Origin: an uncultured Eubacteriales bacterium
Lineage (GTDB): Bacteria > Bacillota > Clostridia > Christensenellales > Pumilibacteraceae
Direction of reading: 5' to 3'
DNA length: 64,000 nt
Assembly: GCA_900543755.1 (NCBI GenBank)
Contig: UQSP01000002.1
Coordinates: 19,552-83,551, forward strand
Positions within the stretch are counted from its first letter, which is position 1. The number at the start of each line of letters is the position of its first letter. The notes under the pieces are model-generated. The model saw only the letters and a program-made list of their open reading frames with translations, had not been told where the DNA came from and did not search any database. This document shows positions 52,934-62,174 of the stretch, piece by piece. Position numbers and translations under genes: made by a program.

Positions 52934-53605
52934 ATGAACGAAAATTTCTTGAAGAACAACAAAGTGTTTCTCATGGGCGAAGTGGAGGAAGAACCCGTCT
53001 ACTCGCACGAGCTGTACGGCGAAGGATTTTATGAATTCTACATTGCCGTACCGCGTTTAAGCGGTCAGACCGACGTCTTACCCGTAACCGTATCGGAGCG
53101 TCTTATGCCCGGCGTAACCCTTGCTAAGGGTAGTAAAATCGCTTTAAGCGGTCAGTTCCGCAGTTACAACAAATTGGAAAACGAGCACAGTAAACTGATG
53201 CTGACGGTGTTTGTGCGCGACTTTCTGAATTATGACGAGCAGGAACAAAATCCCAACGTTGCGGAGCTTAACGGTTACATCTGCAAGCCGCCCGTATACA
53301 GAACCACGCCTTTTAACCGCGAAATCTGCGACCTTCTTCTTGCGGTCAACCGCGGTTACAACAAATCCGACTACATACCGTGTATCGCCTGGGGCAGAAA
53401 CGCGCGTTTCGTGAAAAACGTTCAGGTCGGACAGAACATCGTCATCAGCGGCAGAATCCAAAGCCGTAAGTACAATAAAAAGCTTCCCGACGACACCATG
53501 GAAATCCGTACCGCTTACGAATTGTCCGTAGGCAAAATAATGTTCGACCGTTGCCTTACCGAGTCCGCTTTCACTCTTGACGACAAGGACGAAGAGGACG
53601 AATAA
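52934..53605 (+). CDS. Tandem OB-fold single-stranded-DNA-binding-like protein
   Basis: 223 residues. Two OB-fold-like repeats, about 8-95 (KVFLMGEVEEEP ... SKIALSGQFRSYN) and 105-205 (AELNGYICKPPVYR ... IPCIAWGRNARFVKNVQVGQNIVISGRIQSR), each with the SSB pattern of strand order and the second with an SSB-like GRIQSR end. It ends in an acidic tail (DDKDEEDE) but without the DDIPF tip. A relative of SSB or PriB is likely; its place in replication is not known. SD AAAAAG before the ATG is weak. Confidence 0.7.
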   Translation: MNENFLKNNKVFLMGEVEEEPVYSHELYGEGFYEFYIAVPRLSGQTDVLPVTVSERLMPGVTLAKGSKIALSGQFRSYNKLENEHSKLMLTVFVRDFLNYDEQEQNPNVAELNGYICKPPVYRTTPFNREICDLLLAVNRGYNKSDYIPCIAWGRNARFVKNVQVGQNIVISGRIQSRKYNKKLPDDTMEIRTAYELSVGKIMFDRCLTESAFTLDDKDEEDE

Positions 53606-53618
53606 ATAGTCAACATAT

Positions 53619-53652
53619 AAAACGCACCCTTAATTATGGATGCGTTTTTTTT
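53619..53652 (+). terminator. Intrinsic terminator after the tandem-OB gene
   Basis: AAAACGCA / TGCGTTTT with a 14-base loop and eight T's. Confidence 0.8.
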
Positions 53653-53735
53653 AAGTATCAGTTTGTTTATAACAAATTACGGCTGTCCTTGCGTTAATTT
53701 CAAATTCTTTTATCGGGGTGTAAGAACAATCGGTT

Positions 53736-56093
53736 TTAAAGCTTTCTGTTACGCATATACAGCCTTACAACCAATATTACCAGCAGGATAAACGTTACCG
53801 CCGCCAGCACAATCGCGATGATTTGTACCACGGAAATATTGTTGTAATCTATATAAACCGTTTCAACATAACAAGTACAGGTGCCTAAACGTTCGTCGAA
53901 GTATTTGATTTCCGTGTATTTTTCCGAAGTGTCGAATGCGCCCACGACCTCGATTTTAGTCCCCGTAAGCAAGAACGAATTTTCTATTTCCTCGTAATTG
54001 CCGTCGGTTAAAGCGTAAACCTTTGCACCGACCGAACCGTTATAGGATTTTATAACCGCGTTATATTGCGGGCGTATGCCGTCGGGAATGAAATTTCTTA
54101 CCGAAACCGCGCTTGCGGGAATATAACCGCGCGTTCCGTCTTCAAGTTCCGCAAAGTACCATCTTGTTCCCGCCGAGACGTAATCGGCAAAGTTTAATAG
54201 CGAAACCATAGTGTCTTTAGGCAGATTTTCCCTAGTTTTTTCCGCATTGAGAGAGGGAAGAGAGTATAAATTTTTTCCTTCCGAATATACCGTTCCCTTT
54301 GACGCGGGAGGGGCGATATATTCCGTCGCGTCACCTATGCAGGATTTGAACACGAATCCGCAAACGAGTTTTTTGGTAATTACGTCTTCTACGCACACGT
54401 AACTGAAGTTGGCGTTTTCGGCAAGGTCGTATTTCGCCGTCATTATCGCATCGCCCACGTCGAGAGAATATACTGTTTCGGATTCAGTCAAAGAGGAATA
54501 TACATGGCAGTCCGCTTTAATCAGCCTTATTAAATTTTGCTCGTCGTAAGGCTTTACCTGGGGGATGTCCGCGTTTACGATTACGCCGCATTCGGAAGAG
54601 GATAAAACGGTAACCGTGTTCAGTCCGCAGTCGGTTACGATAAGGTCGCCGTATTTCGCGTCGCCCGCCGACGAAAGGGAAATGCTTAACGCAATGTTTT
54701 CGCTTCCGCAATCGGATTTAATCTCGCTTGTTTCGCCCGTCGCCGAGCGTTTTATCACCGCCGAGCCTTCCGCCCGTTTTACCGCCATGAAAAAATTGCC
54801 TGCCGAGTCGGTGCACATCGAAATTATTTCGTCCGCAGCGTCAAAAATTTCCGTACCGTCTTTTTTATAAACTTTGCTTCCTTGCGAGTAGTAGTATTCT
54901 TCGCCGCCCACGGAAAAGCACGCGCTTTCGACGTCGCTTGCTTTAAGAGAGAACGCGCCACCTTCAAGGGCGTAAAGAGTATTTCCCGCCAATGCGTAAA
55001 GCGTGTCGGTATTATCGGTGAAAACAGCGTCGACGTTTTGCTCGAGAGAATATTCGGCAATTACGGAATCAAAGTTGCCGGAAGCAAAAACGGTGATTTT
55101 TTTGCCCCCGTGCGCAACTATTACGTTGCCGCCGTTGTTGACGCATACCCAAACGGGTCGTTTAATCGCAAAATATGAAGTTACGCCTTCGGAGTCTGTC
55201 ACGACTATCCTGTCGTTCAGATAATCGCATACGTACATATTGCCCATTCGCGCCGCGGCGTAACGGGGGTGGGAATAGAATCCGTCTTCCGCACTTTCCG
55301 ATGCGGCAATAAGCTTTTCGTTGCCGGAGGAATCTGTCAGGAAAATCTCACCCAAATCAGTCGCAAAGTAAAGATTTTCGCCGTAACCGAAAAGCGCGAC
55401 GATATATCTTGCTTCCGTTACGGGCGTAAGACCTTCGTCGTCGGCGATTGCAAGATTTCCCGATTTGTCCACGGTAAACAGATTGTTTGAGGTGGCGGCC
55501 AGTTTACCGAAAGACGATAAGCTTTGGTAAACGGCTTCATTTTTGCTCGCCTCGTAAATGTCGCAGCGCGCGCCGTTTAAAACCGAGTAGTAAATTTTAC
55601 CTTGAAAAGCGGTCATACCGGCAACCGCGCCCGCGCAGTCAAGCGTAAAGCCTGCGTCCTTTGTGCCTTCAAGGGAATATCTGGCGATTTTGTCACCGTA
55701 GGCGCAGTAAATTCCGTCTTCCGCGACTGCTATGTGTTCGATATAAACGCTGTCGTCGTCAATAAGGGAGGTAACGACTCCCGTTTCGGCGGAATATGTA
55801 TAAACTTTGCCGCCTTTAAGCGCAATCGTGCCGGCGCCGCCGCAAAGAGAGTCGGCGCCGCTTAAATCTTTTATTACGGTAATGCGGTTGTTTTGCGCGT
55901 CGAAACAAGTTAGACCGTTGTCGTCGGAAACGCAATAACCGTTTCCGTCCGCATAAACGGCGGTTATACCGTCAAATTCGTAATACAGTGCGTCCTTTGA
56001 CAGCGCAAACGCCGGCAAAGCTGAAACGTATGCCGCGGCAATCAGTAATATTCCCGTAATCAATACCGTAAAAACGGCAGTTTTGTTTTTCAT
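53736..56093 (-). CDS. Membrane-anchored beta-propeller and SH3b-repeat protein
   Basis: 785 residues. Signal peptide 1-30, then about 480 residues of repeated short strands (patterns such as GKVYTYSAETG, GKIYYSVLNG, ENLYFATDLGEIF, NTLYALEGGAF), which look like a beta-propeller reading a value per blade. About 520-745 hold three SH3b-like units, the clearest being YSLPSLNAEKTRENLPK to GTRGYIPAS. TM at about 754-778 with a basic end. A reading frame six codons longer starts at TTG; ATG 56093 with AGGGTGA 8 bases upstream is chosen. The role is unknown; an envelope sensor or scaffold is a guess. Confidence 0.7.
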   Translation of the reverse strand: MKNKTAVFTVLITGILLIAAAYVSALPAFALSKDALYYEFDGITAVYADGNGYCVSDDNGLTCFDAQNNRITVIKDLSGADSLCGGAGTIALKGGKVYTYSAETGVVTSLIDDDSVYIEHIAVAEDGIYCAYGDKIARYSLEGTKDAGFTLDCAGAVAGMTAFQGKIYYSVLNGARCDIYEASKNEAVYQSLSSFGKLAATSNNLFTVDKSGNLAIADDEGLTPVTEARYIVALFGYGENLYFATDLGEIFLTDSSGNEKLIAASESAEDGFYSHPRYAAARMGNMYVCDYLNDRIVVTDSEGVTSYFAIKRPVWVCVNNGGNVIVAHGGKKITVFASGNFDSVIAEYSLEQNVDAVFTDNTDTLYALAGNTLYALEGGAFSLKASDVESACFSVGGEEYYYSQGSKVYKKDGTEIFDAADEIISMCTDSAGNFFMAVKRAEGSAVIKRSATGETSEIKSDCGSENIALSISLSSAGDAKYGDLIVTDCGLNTVTVLSSSECGVIVNADIPQVKPYDEQNLIRLIKADCHVYSSLTESETVYSLDVGDAIMTAKYDLAENANFSYVCVEDVITKKLVCGFVFKSCIGDATEYIAPPASKGTVYSEGKNLYSLPSLNAEKTRENLPKDTMVSLLNFADYVSAGTRWYFAELEDGTRGYIPASAVSVRNFIPDGIRPQYNAVIKSYNGSVGAKVYALTDGNYEEIENSFLLTGTKIEVVGAFDTSEKYTEIKYFDERLGTCTCYVETVYIDYNNISVVQIIAIVLAAVTFILLVILVVRLYMRNRKL

Positions 56094-56114
56094 GATTCCG
56101 TCACCCTGCAAATA

Positions 56115-56143
56115 ATTTTATCATAACGGACAAAAAAAGTAAA
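56115..56143 (-). promoter_or_regulatory. Promoter for the propeller-SH3b gene
   Basis: On the minus strand: TTTACT (56143-56138), 17-base spacer, TAAAAT (56120-56115) preceded by TGA, an extended -10. Confidence 0.6.
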
Positions 56144-56331
56144 TAGTTCGGCGCGGTTTTTCCGCTTATCTGAATAGTATAAAGATAAATTTTGCCGTTG
56201 TGTACAAAATATCCAAAAAAAGGCGTTAAAAATTATTTAAATTATTTTTTCAAATGGTCTATACAAGCAAGTTTTTTTGTGCTATACTTATTCAGGATAT
56301 TAAACTATAACTATATTTTCGGAGAAACATC

Positions 56332-57846
56332 GTGGAAAAAATTGCGGTAATCGACCTTGGAAGCAATACGGCGCGTCTTGTGCTTGCAAACATTTTGCCC
56401 AACGGGCATTTTGTCATTTTTGACGAACTTAAGGAAAGCGTAAGACTGGGACAGGACATGGACAGAGACGGTTTTTTAAAGCCGTCGCGCGTGGCGCAAG
56501 CGGTAAAAACGCTTAAAATGTTCCGTAAACTTTGCGACAGTTATAATGTGGACAAGGTGTATGCCTTTGCGACCAACGCAGTTCGCCGGGCAAAAAATCA
56601 ACGCAGTTTCATAGAGGAAATCAACGCCGTTTGCGGCTTTAAATTCAAAGTACTGACCGAGGAAGAAGAGGCGATACACATATATCACGGCGTAATAAAT
56701 TCACTGGACGTACCCAAAGCCGTTATTATGGACATAAGCGGCAGCAGCCTCCAGCTGATACACTATAATCGTCGCAATCTTCTTAACCGCGAAAATCTTC
56801 CTTTCGGCACCATTACTTTAAGCGACCTTTTCAACGATCCGTCGCTTAAACCCGAGGAGCAGGCAAAACAAATCGAAACCTATGTTTTCGAGCAGCTTAA
56901 GAAGATAAGCTGGCTTAAGGAAATCGATCCCGACGTTCAGTTTGTGGGCGTGGGTGGGTCTTTCAGGAACCTTGCGCGTATCGTGAAGCGTATCAAACGT
57001 TATCCGTTGGACATGCTTCACAACTTCAACGTTTCCAAAAACGATTTGGAAAGCGTTTACGACATGGTAAAAGTGCTGGAACCCGAAAAGCGCAGTAAAA
57101 TAAAAGGTCTTAATTCCGACCGCGCGGATATTTTTGTCGCAGCATTGGCGGCCGTAAAAAGCTTTTTCTCCGTCACGTCGTTCGAAAACGTTATCGTTTC
57201 GGGGGCGGGTATTCGCGAAGGTATAATGTTCAATCACGCCGTTCCTTCCACTATAGAAAAGCCTTTAAGCGACGTTCTGGGGTATTCGGCTTATACTTTA
57301 ATGAGTTATTACGAAGTCAATATTCCGCATGCCGAACAGGTTTGCAACCTCTCCGTACAGCTTTATAAACAGTTAAGAGTATTGCACAAACTGCCGCGTC
57401 AATATGTAAAAGTACTGCGCATTGCCGCGCTTTTGCACGACAGCGGCTCGCGCATTAAATTTTACGACAGATACCGTCACAGCTTTTACTTTATAATCAA
57501 TTCCAATCTTTACGGCGTATCTCACCGCGACCTCGTGTTGGCGGCATTTGTCGCGCAGGGGACGCGAAAGGACGAATTTAACGTTGCCGAATGGAATAAG
57601 TACAAGGACCTTCTTAAGGAAGAAGACCTTGTCGCCGTCATGCGTTTAAGCGTTATTCTGCGCATTGCCGAAAGCCTTGACCGCTCCATGACAGGGGTGG
57701 TAAAATCCCTTAACTGCGACGTTTTGGGCGATTCCGTAATTATGAAGACGGAGGTGGAGGGCGACGCCTCGCTGGAAATAAAAGACGCCATGGCTGCGGG
57801 GGCGGAATTTGCGCGCGCATACAGAAAGAATCTGGAAATTTTATGA
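56332..57846 (+). CDS. ppx: Ppx/GppA phosphatase with C-terminal HD domain
   Basis: 504 residues. ASKHA-fold exopolyphosphatase with IDLGSNTARL at the start, ATNAVRRAKN and GSSLQLIHY, followed by a C-terminal HD-type region with ALLHDSGSRI. Hydrolyses polyphosphate or pppGpp. GTG start at 56332 (SD TCGGAGA). Possible -10 TATACT at 56283-56288 upstream lacks a good -35. Followed by maf with a 4-base overlap. Confidence 0.88.
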   Translation: MEKIAVIDLGSNTARLVLANILPNGHFVIFDELKESVRLGQDMDRDGFLKPSRVAQAVKTLKMFRKLCDSYNVDKVYAFATNAVRRAKNQRSFIEEINAVCGFKFKVLTEEEEAIHIYHGVINSLDVPKAVIMDISGSSLQLIHYNRRNLLNRENLPFGTITLSDLFNDPSLKPEEQAKQIETYVFEQLKKISWLKEIDPDVQFVGVGGSFRNLARIVKRIKRYPLDMLHNFNVSKNDLESVYDMVKVLEPEKRSKIKGLNSDRADIFVAALAAVKSFFSVTSFENVIVSGAGIREGIMFNHAVPSTIEKPLSDVLGYSAYTLMSYYEVNIPHAEQVCNLSVQLYKQLRVLHKLPRQYVKVLRIAALLHDSGSRIKFYDRYRHSFYFIINSNLYGVSHRDLVLAAFVAQGTRKDEFNVAEWNKYKDLLKEEDLVAVMRLSVILRIAESLDRSMTGVVKSLNCDVLGDSVIMKTEVEGDASLEIKDAMAAGAEFARAYRKNLEIL

Positions 57847-58397
57847 TTGTCACACTGGCAAGCGCGTCTCCGAGACGGCGCGAGCTGATTAAAAAAATAC
57901 CGTGGCTGGAAGTTAAAATCGTTCCTTCAGGCGCAGACGAAAACGTTTTTGCCTCCGACCCAAAGGAGTTTGTCGAAAAACTCGCGCTTAAAAAAGCGCA
58001 ATGCGTTTTTGACCGTTGCGGCGGCACGGTGATAGGTGCCGATACCGTGGTGGTCGCGGGGGGCAGAATTCTCGGAAAACCCGTATCGGCGGAAGAAGCT
58101 CGCGCTTTTTTCAAACTGCTTTGCGGTATCGAGCATAACGTCATTACGGGCATTGCAATAGTAAGCAAAGGAAAAACGGTTACGGCTTCGGAAATCACAA
58201 AGGTGGAATTTCTGCCTTACGACGACGCGATTGTTGAAAAATACATCGCAAGCGGCGCGCCTTTCGATAAGGCGGGCGGATACGGCATACAGGACGACGG
58301 AATTAAACCTATCGTCAGGAAAATAACGGGCGACATGGATAATGTCATCGGTCTTCCCGTGAAGTTACTTAAGGAAACTCTGGAGGAATTTTTCTAA
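57843..58397 (+). CDS. maf: Maf family nucleotide pyrophosphatase
   Basis: 184 residues. LASASPRRRELIKK at the N-terminus and VIGADTVVVAGGRILGKPVS, then GGYGIQDDG, the Maf active site pattern. Maf hydrolyses non-canonical or pyrimidine nucleoside triphosphates and affects septum formation. Overlaps ppx by 4 bases and directly precedes mreB. Confidence 0.93.
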   Translation: MIVTLASASPRRRELIKKIPWLEVKIVPSGADENVFASDPKEFVEKLALKKAQCVFDRCGGTVIGADTVVVAGGRILGKPVSAEEARAFFKLLCGIEHNVITGIAIVSKGKTVTASEITKVEFLPYDDAIVEKYIASGAPFDKAGGYGIQDDGIKPIVRKITGDMDNVIGLPVKLLKETLEEFF

Positions 58398-59408
58398 ATG
58401 GCGGTAATGGATATCGCAATTGAAATAGGCACTTCGTTTACGTCGATTTACCTTTCGGGTTCGGGTGTGGTGCTGAGGGAGCCTACAGTTGTAGCGTTTA
58501 TCGGCGAAAACGAAAACAAAAAACTGCTTGCGGCGGGCGTAAAAGCCGTGCAGATGCAAGGCCGCGCTCCCGAAAAAACCACGGTGGTATGCCCTGTCAG
58601 CGACGGCTACATCGTTGACGCGGACGCCTGCGTCGTTTTAATGAAGGAATTTATCAAAAGGATTTTACCCACTTACGTAATATTCCCGCGCATCCGTGCG
58701 CTTCTGGCCGTTCCCACAGGGCTTACAGTGGGCGAACGTAAAGTATACGAGGATGTCTTGCGCGCCGCGGGCGTAAACGAAATAATGCTTGTCGACAACG
58801 TCATAGTTACGGCGCTCGGGTTTGATTTGCCTGTCACTTCCGCAGAGGGCGGACTTGTCGTCAACGTGGGCGGCGGAGTGACCGAAATCGCAATAATAAG
58901 TCTTTGCGGCACAATTTCGGGTTGTTCGGTTAACGTGGGCGGCAACATGATGGACAAGGCGCTTATCGATTTTCTCGTGGGCAAATACGGCCTTAAAGTG
59001 GGCGGTGCCACTGCGCGCAGAATAAAAGAGGAAATAGGCAGTCTTTATCCCAACGACATAGCGTCCATGGAGGTAAAGGGTATAAATACAAATACCATGA
59101 CGCCTTCGTCGCTCAACGTTTACGCTACCGACGTTTACGAGGCGCTTTTGCCTTATTACGCGCGTATAGCCGAGGCGGTTGAAGGCATAACCAATCTTTG
59201 CCCGCCGGAGCTTGCTTCGGGCATACACGGCATGGGACTTTTCGCCGCGGGCGGTGCGTCCAGAATGCCCGGATTCGACAAGGTTCTCAAAGAAGTCCTG
59301 AATATTCCCGTAACGATAGGCGAGGACCCCGAATATACCGCGATTTCGGGTGCCGGTAAACTTCTCGGCAACAAGGAATTGCTTAACGCCATACGTGCCC
59401 AGCAGTAA
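58398..59408 (+). CDS. mreB: MreB/Mbl-like rod-shape actin homologue
   Basis: 336 residues. Actin-like ATPase with DIAIEIGTSFTSIYL (phosphate 1), VVLREPTVVAF, VNVGGGVTEIA (phosphate 2), KRIxxEIGSLYP-like KEEIGSLYP, GMGLFAAGGASRMPGFDKVL (adenosine) and a standard end. Diverged in the phosphate 1 motif (GTS in place of GTAN). It forms membrane filaments directing wall synthesis. maf-mreB is the usual order, but mreC and mreD do not follow; a 390-base gap does. Confidence 0.88.
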   Translation: MAVMDIAIEIGTSFTSIYLSGSGVVLREPTVVAFIGENENKKLLAAGVKAVQMQGRAPEKTTVVCPVSDGYIVDADACVVLMKEFIKRILPTYVIFPRIRALLAVPTGLTVGERKVYEDVLRAAGVNEIMLVDNVIVTALGFDLPVTSAEGGLVVNVGGGVTEIAIISLCGTISGCSVNVGGNMMDKALIDFLVGKYGLKVGGATARRIKEEIGSLYPNDIASMEVKGINTNTMTPSSLNVYATDVYEALLPYYARIAEAVEGITNLCPPELASGIHGMGLFAAGGASRMPGFDKVLKEVLNIPVTIGEDPEYTAISGAGKLLGNKELLNAIRAQQ

Positions 59409-59480
59409 TTTATCTGATTTTGTTGATATTTCATTATAAAAAAGGCTTAAAACAATAGATTAATAAAAAGCTTTTATGCG

Positions 59481-59511
59481 TCCGACGATTGTTTTTCGTC
59501 GGATTTTTTTT
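59481..59511 (+). terminator. Intrinsic terminator after mreB
   Basis: Perfect 8-bp stem TCCGACGA / TCGTCGGA and eight T's. Confidence 0.9.
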
Positions 59512-59798
59512 GTAAAGTAATTTTGCACCGCAATTTGTCCCAGACCTCTTTTAAGTAAAGCTAAAAAAATATTTTCGGCATTTATAATCTCTTTTTGAAT
59601 TTGAATAAATCCGTTTACGCCTCGGCAAGCTGATTTTGCTTTTTACTACGGTATTTATTTTGGATACGGCTGACGTATTTTTGTTTATGCGCGGCGGGAT
59701 TTTTCCAAAAACAGTACTTTTTTTGTTTTTTTCGTCAAAATTTTCCCGTTTATAAGAGTTAAAATTGAAAGGCAGTACGCGAAAAGGAGGCACAACCA
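59512..59798. other. Intergenic region before minD
   Basis: 287 bases, AT-rich. No ORF on either strand that I would defend, no known RNA, and no clear promoter. AAAAGGAGG at 59782-59790 is the minD SD. In related clostridia this place holds mreC, mreD and minC. Confidence 0.5.
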
Positions 59799-60593
59799 AT
59801 GGCGCGATCGATAGTCGTAACTTCCGGTAAAGGCGGAGTGGGCAAGACCACTCTTACCGTAAACATGGGTAGAATTTTCGCGTCTATGGGGCTGAAAACA
59901 GTGCTTGTCGACACCGATATGGGACTTAACAATCTCGACGTTCTTACGGGCGTGGAAAACAAAGTGGTTTACGACATCGTGGACGTGATAGAAAACCGTT
60001 GTCGGGTAAAACAGGCGCTTATCGAGGATACTCAGGCTTCGGGGTTATTCGTGCTTCCGTCGGTGCACAGTTACGACAAAAGCCGTGTGGACTCTCAGTC
60101 CGTAAGGGCGGTGACGGCGTCTTTGAAAACGCGTTTCGATTACGTAATCATCGACTGTCCTGCGGGTATAGAGCTCGGGTTCCACCGCGCGGTGGCTTCC
60201 GCCGACGAGGCGCTTGTGGTTACCACGCCGCATCTGTCGGCCATACGCGATGCCGATAAGGTTATCAAGCTGATTAAAAGCTACGAAATAAAAAAGATTT
60301 CCGTCGTATTAAACCGTGTGCGCGGCGATAAAGAATACTCGGGAGAAACCATAACCGCGGCGGACGTATCGGAAATGCTGGGCGTGCCGGTTGCGGGCGT
60401 CGTACCCGAAGACGACGGAATAAATGCTTTAAGCTCTCTTTCGGAGCCTTGCAGGAAACGCAGCGACGGCTATCGCGCTACGGAACTTTTATGCCGAAAC
60501 ATTCATTTCGGAGGCGGAGCGATTTACGACGCGCAAAGGAAATACAGGGGACTGTTCGGCGGAATAAAACGCCGTATGCGCAAAATAGTGTGA
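59799..60593 (+). CDS. minD: Septum site-determining ATPase MinD
   Basis: 264 residues. Deviant Walker A GKGGVGKTT (residues 10-18), DTDMGLNNLD, IIDCPAGIE, and a C-terminal amphipathic membrane-targeting end (YRGLFGGIKRRMRKI). Dimerises on the membrane with ATP and, with MinE, oscillates to place the division site. SD AAAAGGAGG 8 bases upstream. Confidence 0.94.
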   Translation: MARSIVVTSGKGGVGKTTLTVNMGRIFASMGLKTVLVDTDMGLNNLDVLTGVENKVVYDIVDVIENRCRVKQALIEDTQASGLFVLPSVHSYDKSRVDSQSVRAVTASLKTRFDYVIIDCPAGIELGFHRAVASADEALVVTTPHLSAIRDADKVIKLIKSYEIKKISVVLNRVRGDKEYSGETITAADVSEMLGVPVAGVVPEDDGINALSSLSEPCRKRSDGYRATELLCRNIHFGGGAIYDAQRKYRGLFGGIKRRMRKIV

Positions 60594-60616
60594 AATTATA
60601 AAAGGAGTTTTTTATT

Positions 60617-60865
60617 ATGCCCGCCAAATCAAACGCACCCGTAAGACAAAGATTGAAGAAAGTAGTTATGGAGGACAAAGTTTCCGCAATCGAAAATATG
60701 CTGCGCGTATTGAAGTCCGACCAGTACAAACTTCTTACAAATTATATGTATCTCAACGCGGACGACCTTAAAGTATATATCGATATTACTGAAAACGGTG
60801 ATTATATACTGACGGTAAAAGCGGTGACCGACCGCCTTATCGATATCGGCCGTATGCTGGTTTAA
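60617..60865 (+). CDS. minE: MinE-like topological specificity factor (short N-terminus)
   Basis: 82 residues. The core RLKKVVMEDKVS and ADDLKVYIDITENGDYILTVKAV matches MinE's anti-MinCD and beta-strand dimerisation regions, right behind minD. The N-terminal membrane-targeting stretch (xLLDFF in E. coli) is absent; the protein starts MPAKSNAPV instead. SD AAAAGGAG before the ATG. It should stimulate MinD ATPase, but its membrane binding may differ. Confidence 0.78.
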   Translation: MPAKSNAPVRQRLKKVVMEDKVSAIENMLRVLKSDQYKLLTNYMYLNADDLKVYIDITENGDYILTVKAVTDRLIDIGRMLV

Positions 60866-60968
60866 GTCCGCGCCGTAAGCCAAAAAGACCTTTATTCTCC
60901 TTTTTTTAAGTTCAGTCGCTTCCGTCATATCGGGGCGGCTGATTTCATATAATTAAACGGAGGCGACA

Positions 60969-61259
60969 ATGAGTAAGTACGACGGGATAGCAAAAGCAAA
61001 CGTTGTGGTGGACAGCGTTAAAAAAGACAAACCGCAAGTAAAAACGCGCGGTTACTTTTTTTCGCTTTTTATAAGGATTGTATGCGCGGGCGCAATAGTG
61101 GCGCTGTTGTTTGGCGGAAAGGCGAGCGGAATGCCCGTCTTCCAAAAAGCGGAAGATTTTGTAAGAAGGGCTGTTTGTTATGACTTGTTGGGCGAGGAAG
61201 AGGAACTCGGTTACAGCGAAATTGCCGAGTATTTCGCGTCCGACGGGGAAGAAGTCTGA
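60969..61259 (+). CDS. Small membrane protein at the SpoIVFA position
   Basis: 96 residues with one membrane segment (about 30-50, IRIVCAGAIVALLFGG), a Lys-rich cytoplasmic start and an acidic end (YSEIAEYFASDGEE). It lies between minE and the spoIVFB-like gene, where SpoIVFA sits in Bacillus. SpoIVFA (about 260 residues) has a LytM domain, absent here. No sequence match is claimed. ACGGAGGCG precedes the ATG. Confidence 0.7.
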   Translation: MSKYDGIAKANVVVDSVKKDKPQVKTRGYFFSLFIRIVCAGAIVALLFGGKASGMPVFQKAEDFVRRAVCYDLLGEEEELGYSEIAEYFASDGEEV

Positions 61260-61261
61260 CC

Positions 61262-62137
61262 TTGAAAATCCGCGTTTCGATATTCGTCTACATTCTTGCG
61301 CTGTTAATGACGTTTTTCGGCTTTTTCGGGCAGTTTGTATCTTACTTTACCGCTGTTCTTCTGCACGAACTTGCCCACGCCCGATGCGCTTCTAAATTAG
61401 GATACGTCTTAAACGAATTCAGGCTTATGCCGTACGGAGCCGCGCTTATAGGAGAATTCGAGGACGCCGACTGGCGCGACGAATGTTTAATCGCCGCCGC
61501 GGGTCCGCTTCTTAACGTAATACTTCTTATTTTCTGCATCGCGCTTTGGTGGATAGAGCCCAAAACCTACTTTTTTACGGAAAATTTCGCTTATGCCTGT
61601 TTGTCTATCGCCGCGGTTAACCTTTTACCCGTTTATCCGCTTGACGGCGGAAGAATTGTGCTTGCACTTCTGTCAAGAAAGCACAATCGGGTTGCCGCAT
61701 ATAAAAAACTCAGGATTTGCGGATATGCTGCAGGCGTGCTTTTTGCGGCGTTATTTGCCGCTTCCTGCTTTTTCGGCGCTAATCTTTCTTACGCGTCAAT
61801 GTCCGCTTTTATAATACTTTCCACCGTAATACCCGATAACAGGTGCCGTTATCAAAGGCTGTATCAGCTGTCTGTGCGCGCTAAAAAAGCAAAAAAGGGC
61901 ATGCGCACGCAAAGAATACTGCTGCGTAAAGACGCACCTTCGCGCACGCTGTTCAGGTGGCTTAATTCCAATTATTATACCGAATTTTTGGTTGTGGACG
62001 CAGATTTCCGCCCGTTGGGAATTTTTTCCGAGTGCGATTTGGAGCGACTTCCGTCCGAAGTTTACGGCGGAAGCGTGTCGGACGTAATCGTAGCATGTTC
62101 AAATCAAAAAAGCGGAAAAACACGCAAAAATCCATAG
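61262..62137 (+). CDS. SpoIVFB-like M50 intramembrane metalloprotease
   Basis: 291 residues. HELAHA motif in a membrane segment (about residues 36-41), second motif NLLPVYPLDGG with the third ligand Asp, about six membrane segments, and a C-terminal CBS-like half (LVVDADFRPLGIFSECDLERL). Family members cut membrane-bound regulators; in Bacillus it activates sigma-K. TTG start at 61262, 2 bases after the previous stop. The close pairing suggests a regulatory partner. Confidence 0.88.
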   Translation: MKIRVSIFVYILALLMTFFGFFGQFVSYFTAVLLHELAHARCASKLGYVLNEFRLMPYGAALIGEFEDADWRDECLIAAAGPLLNVILLIFCIALWWIEPKTYFFTENFAYACLSIAAVNLLPVYPLDGGRIVLALLSRKHNRVAAYKKLRICGYAAGVLFAALFAASCFFGANLSYASMSAFIILSTVIPDNRCRYQRLYQLSVRAKKAKKGMRTQRILLRKDAPSRTLFRWLNSNYYTEFLVVDADFRPLGIFSECDLERLPSEVYGGSVSDVIVACSNQKSGKTRKNP

Positions 62138-62174
62138 AAAAAACGATATAAATTAACATTTATGCGCAAAAACG

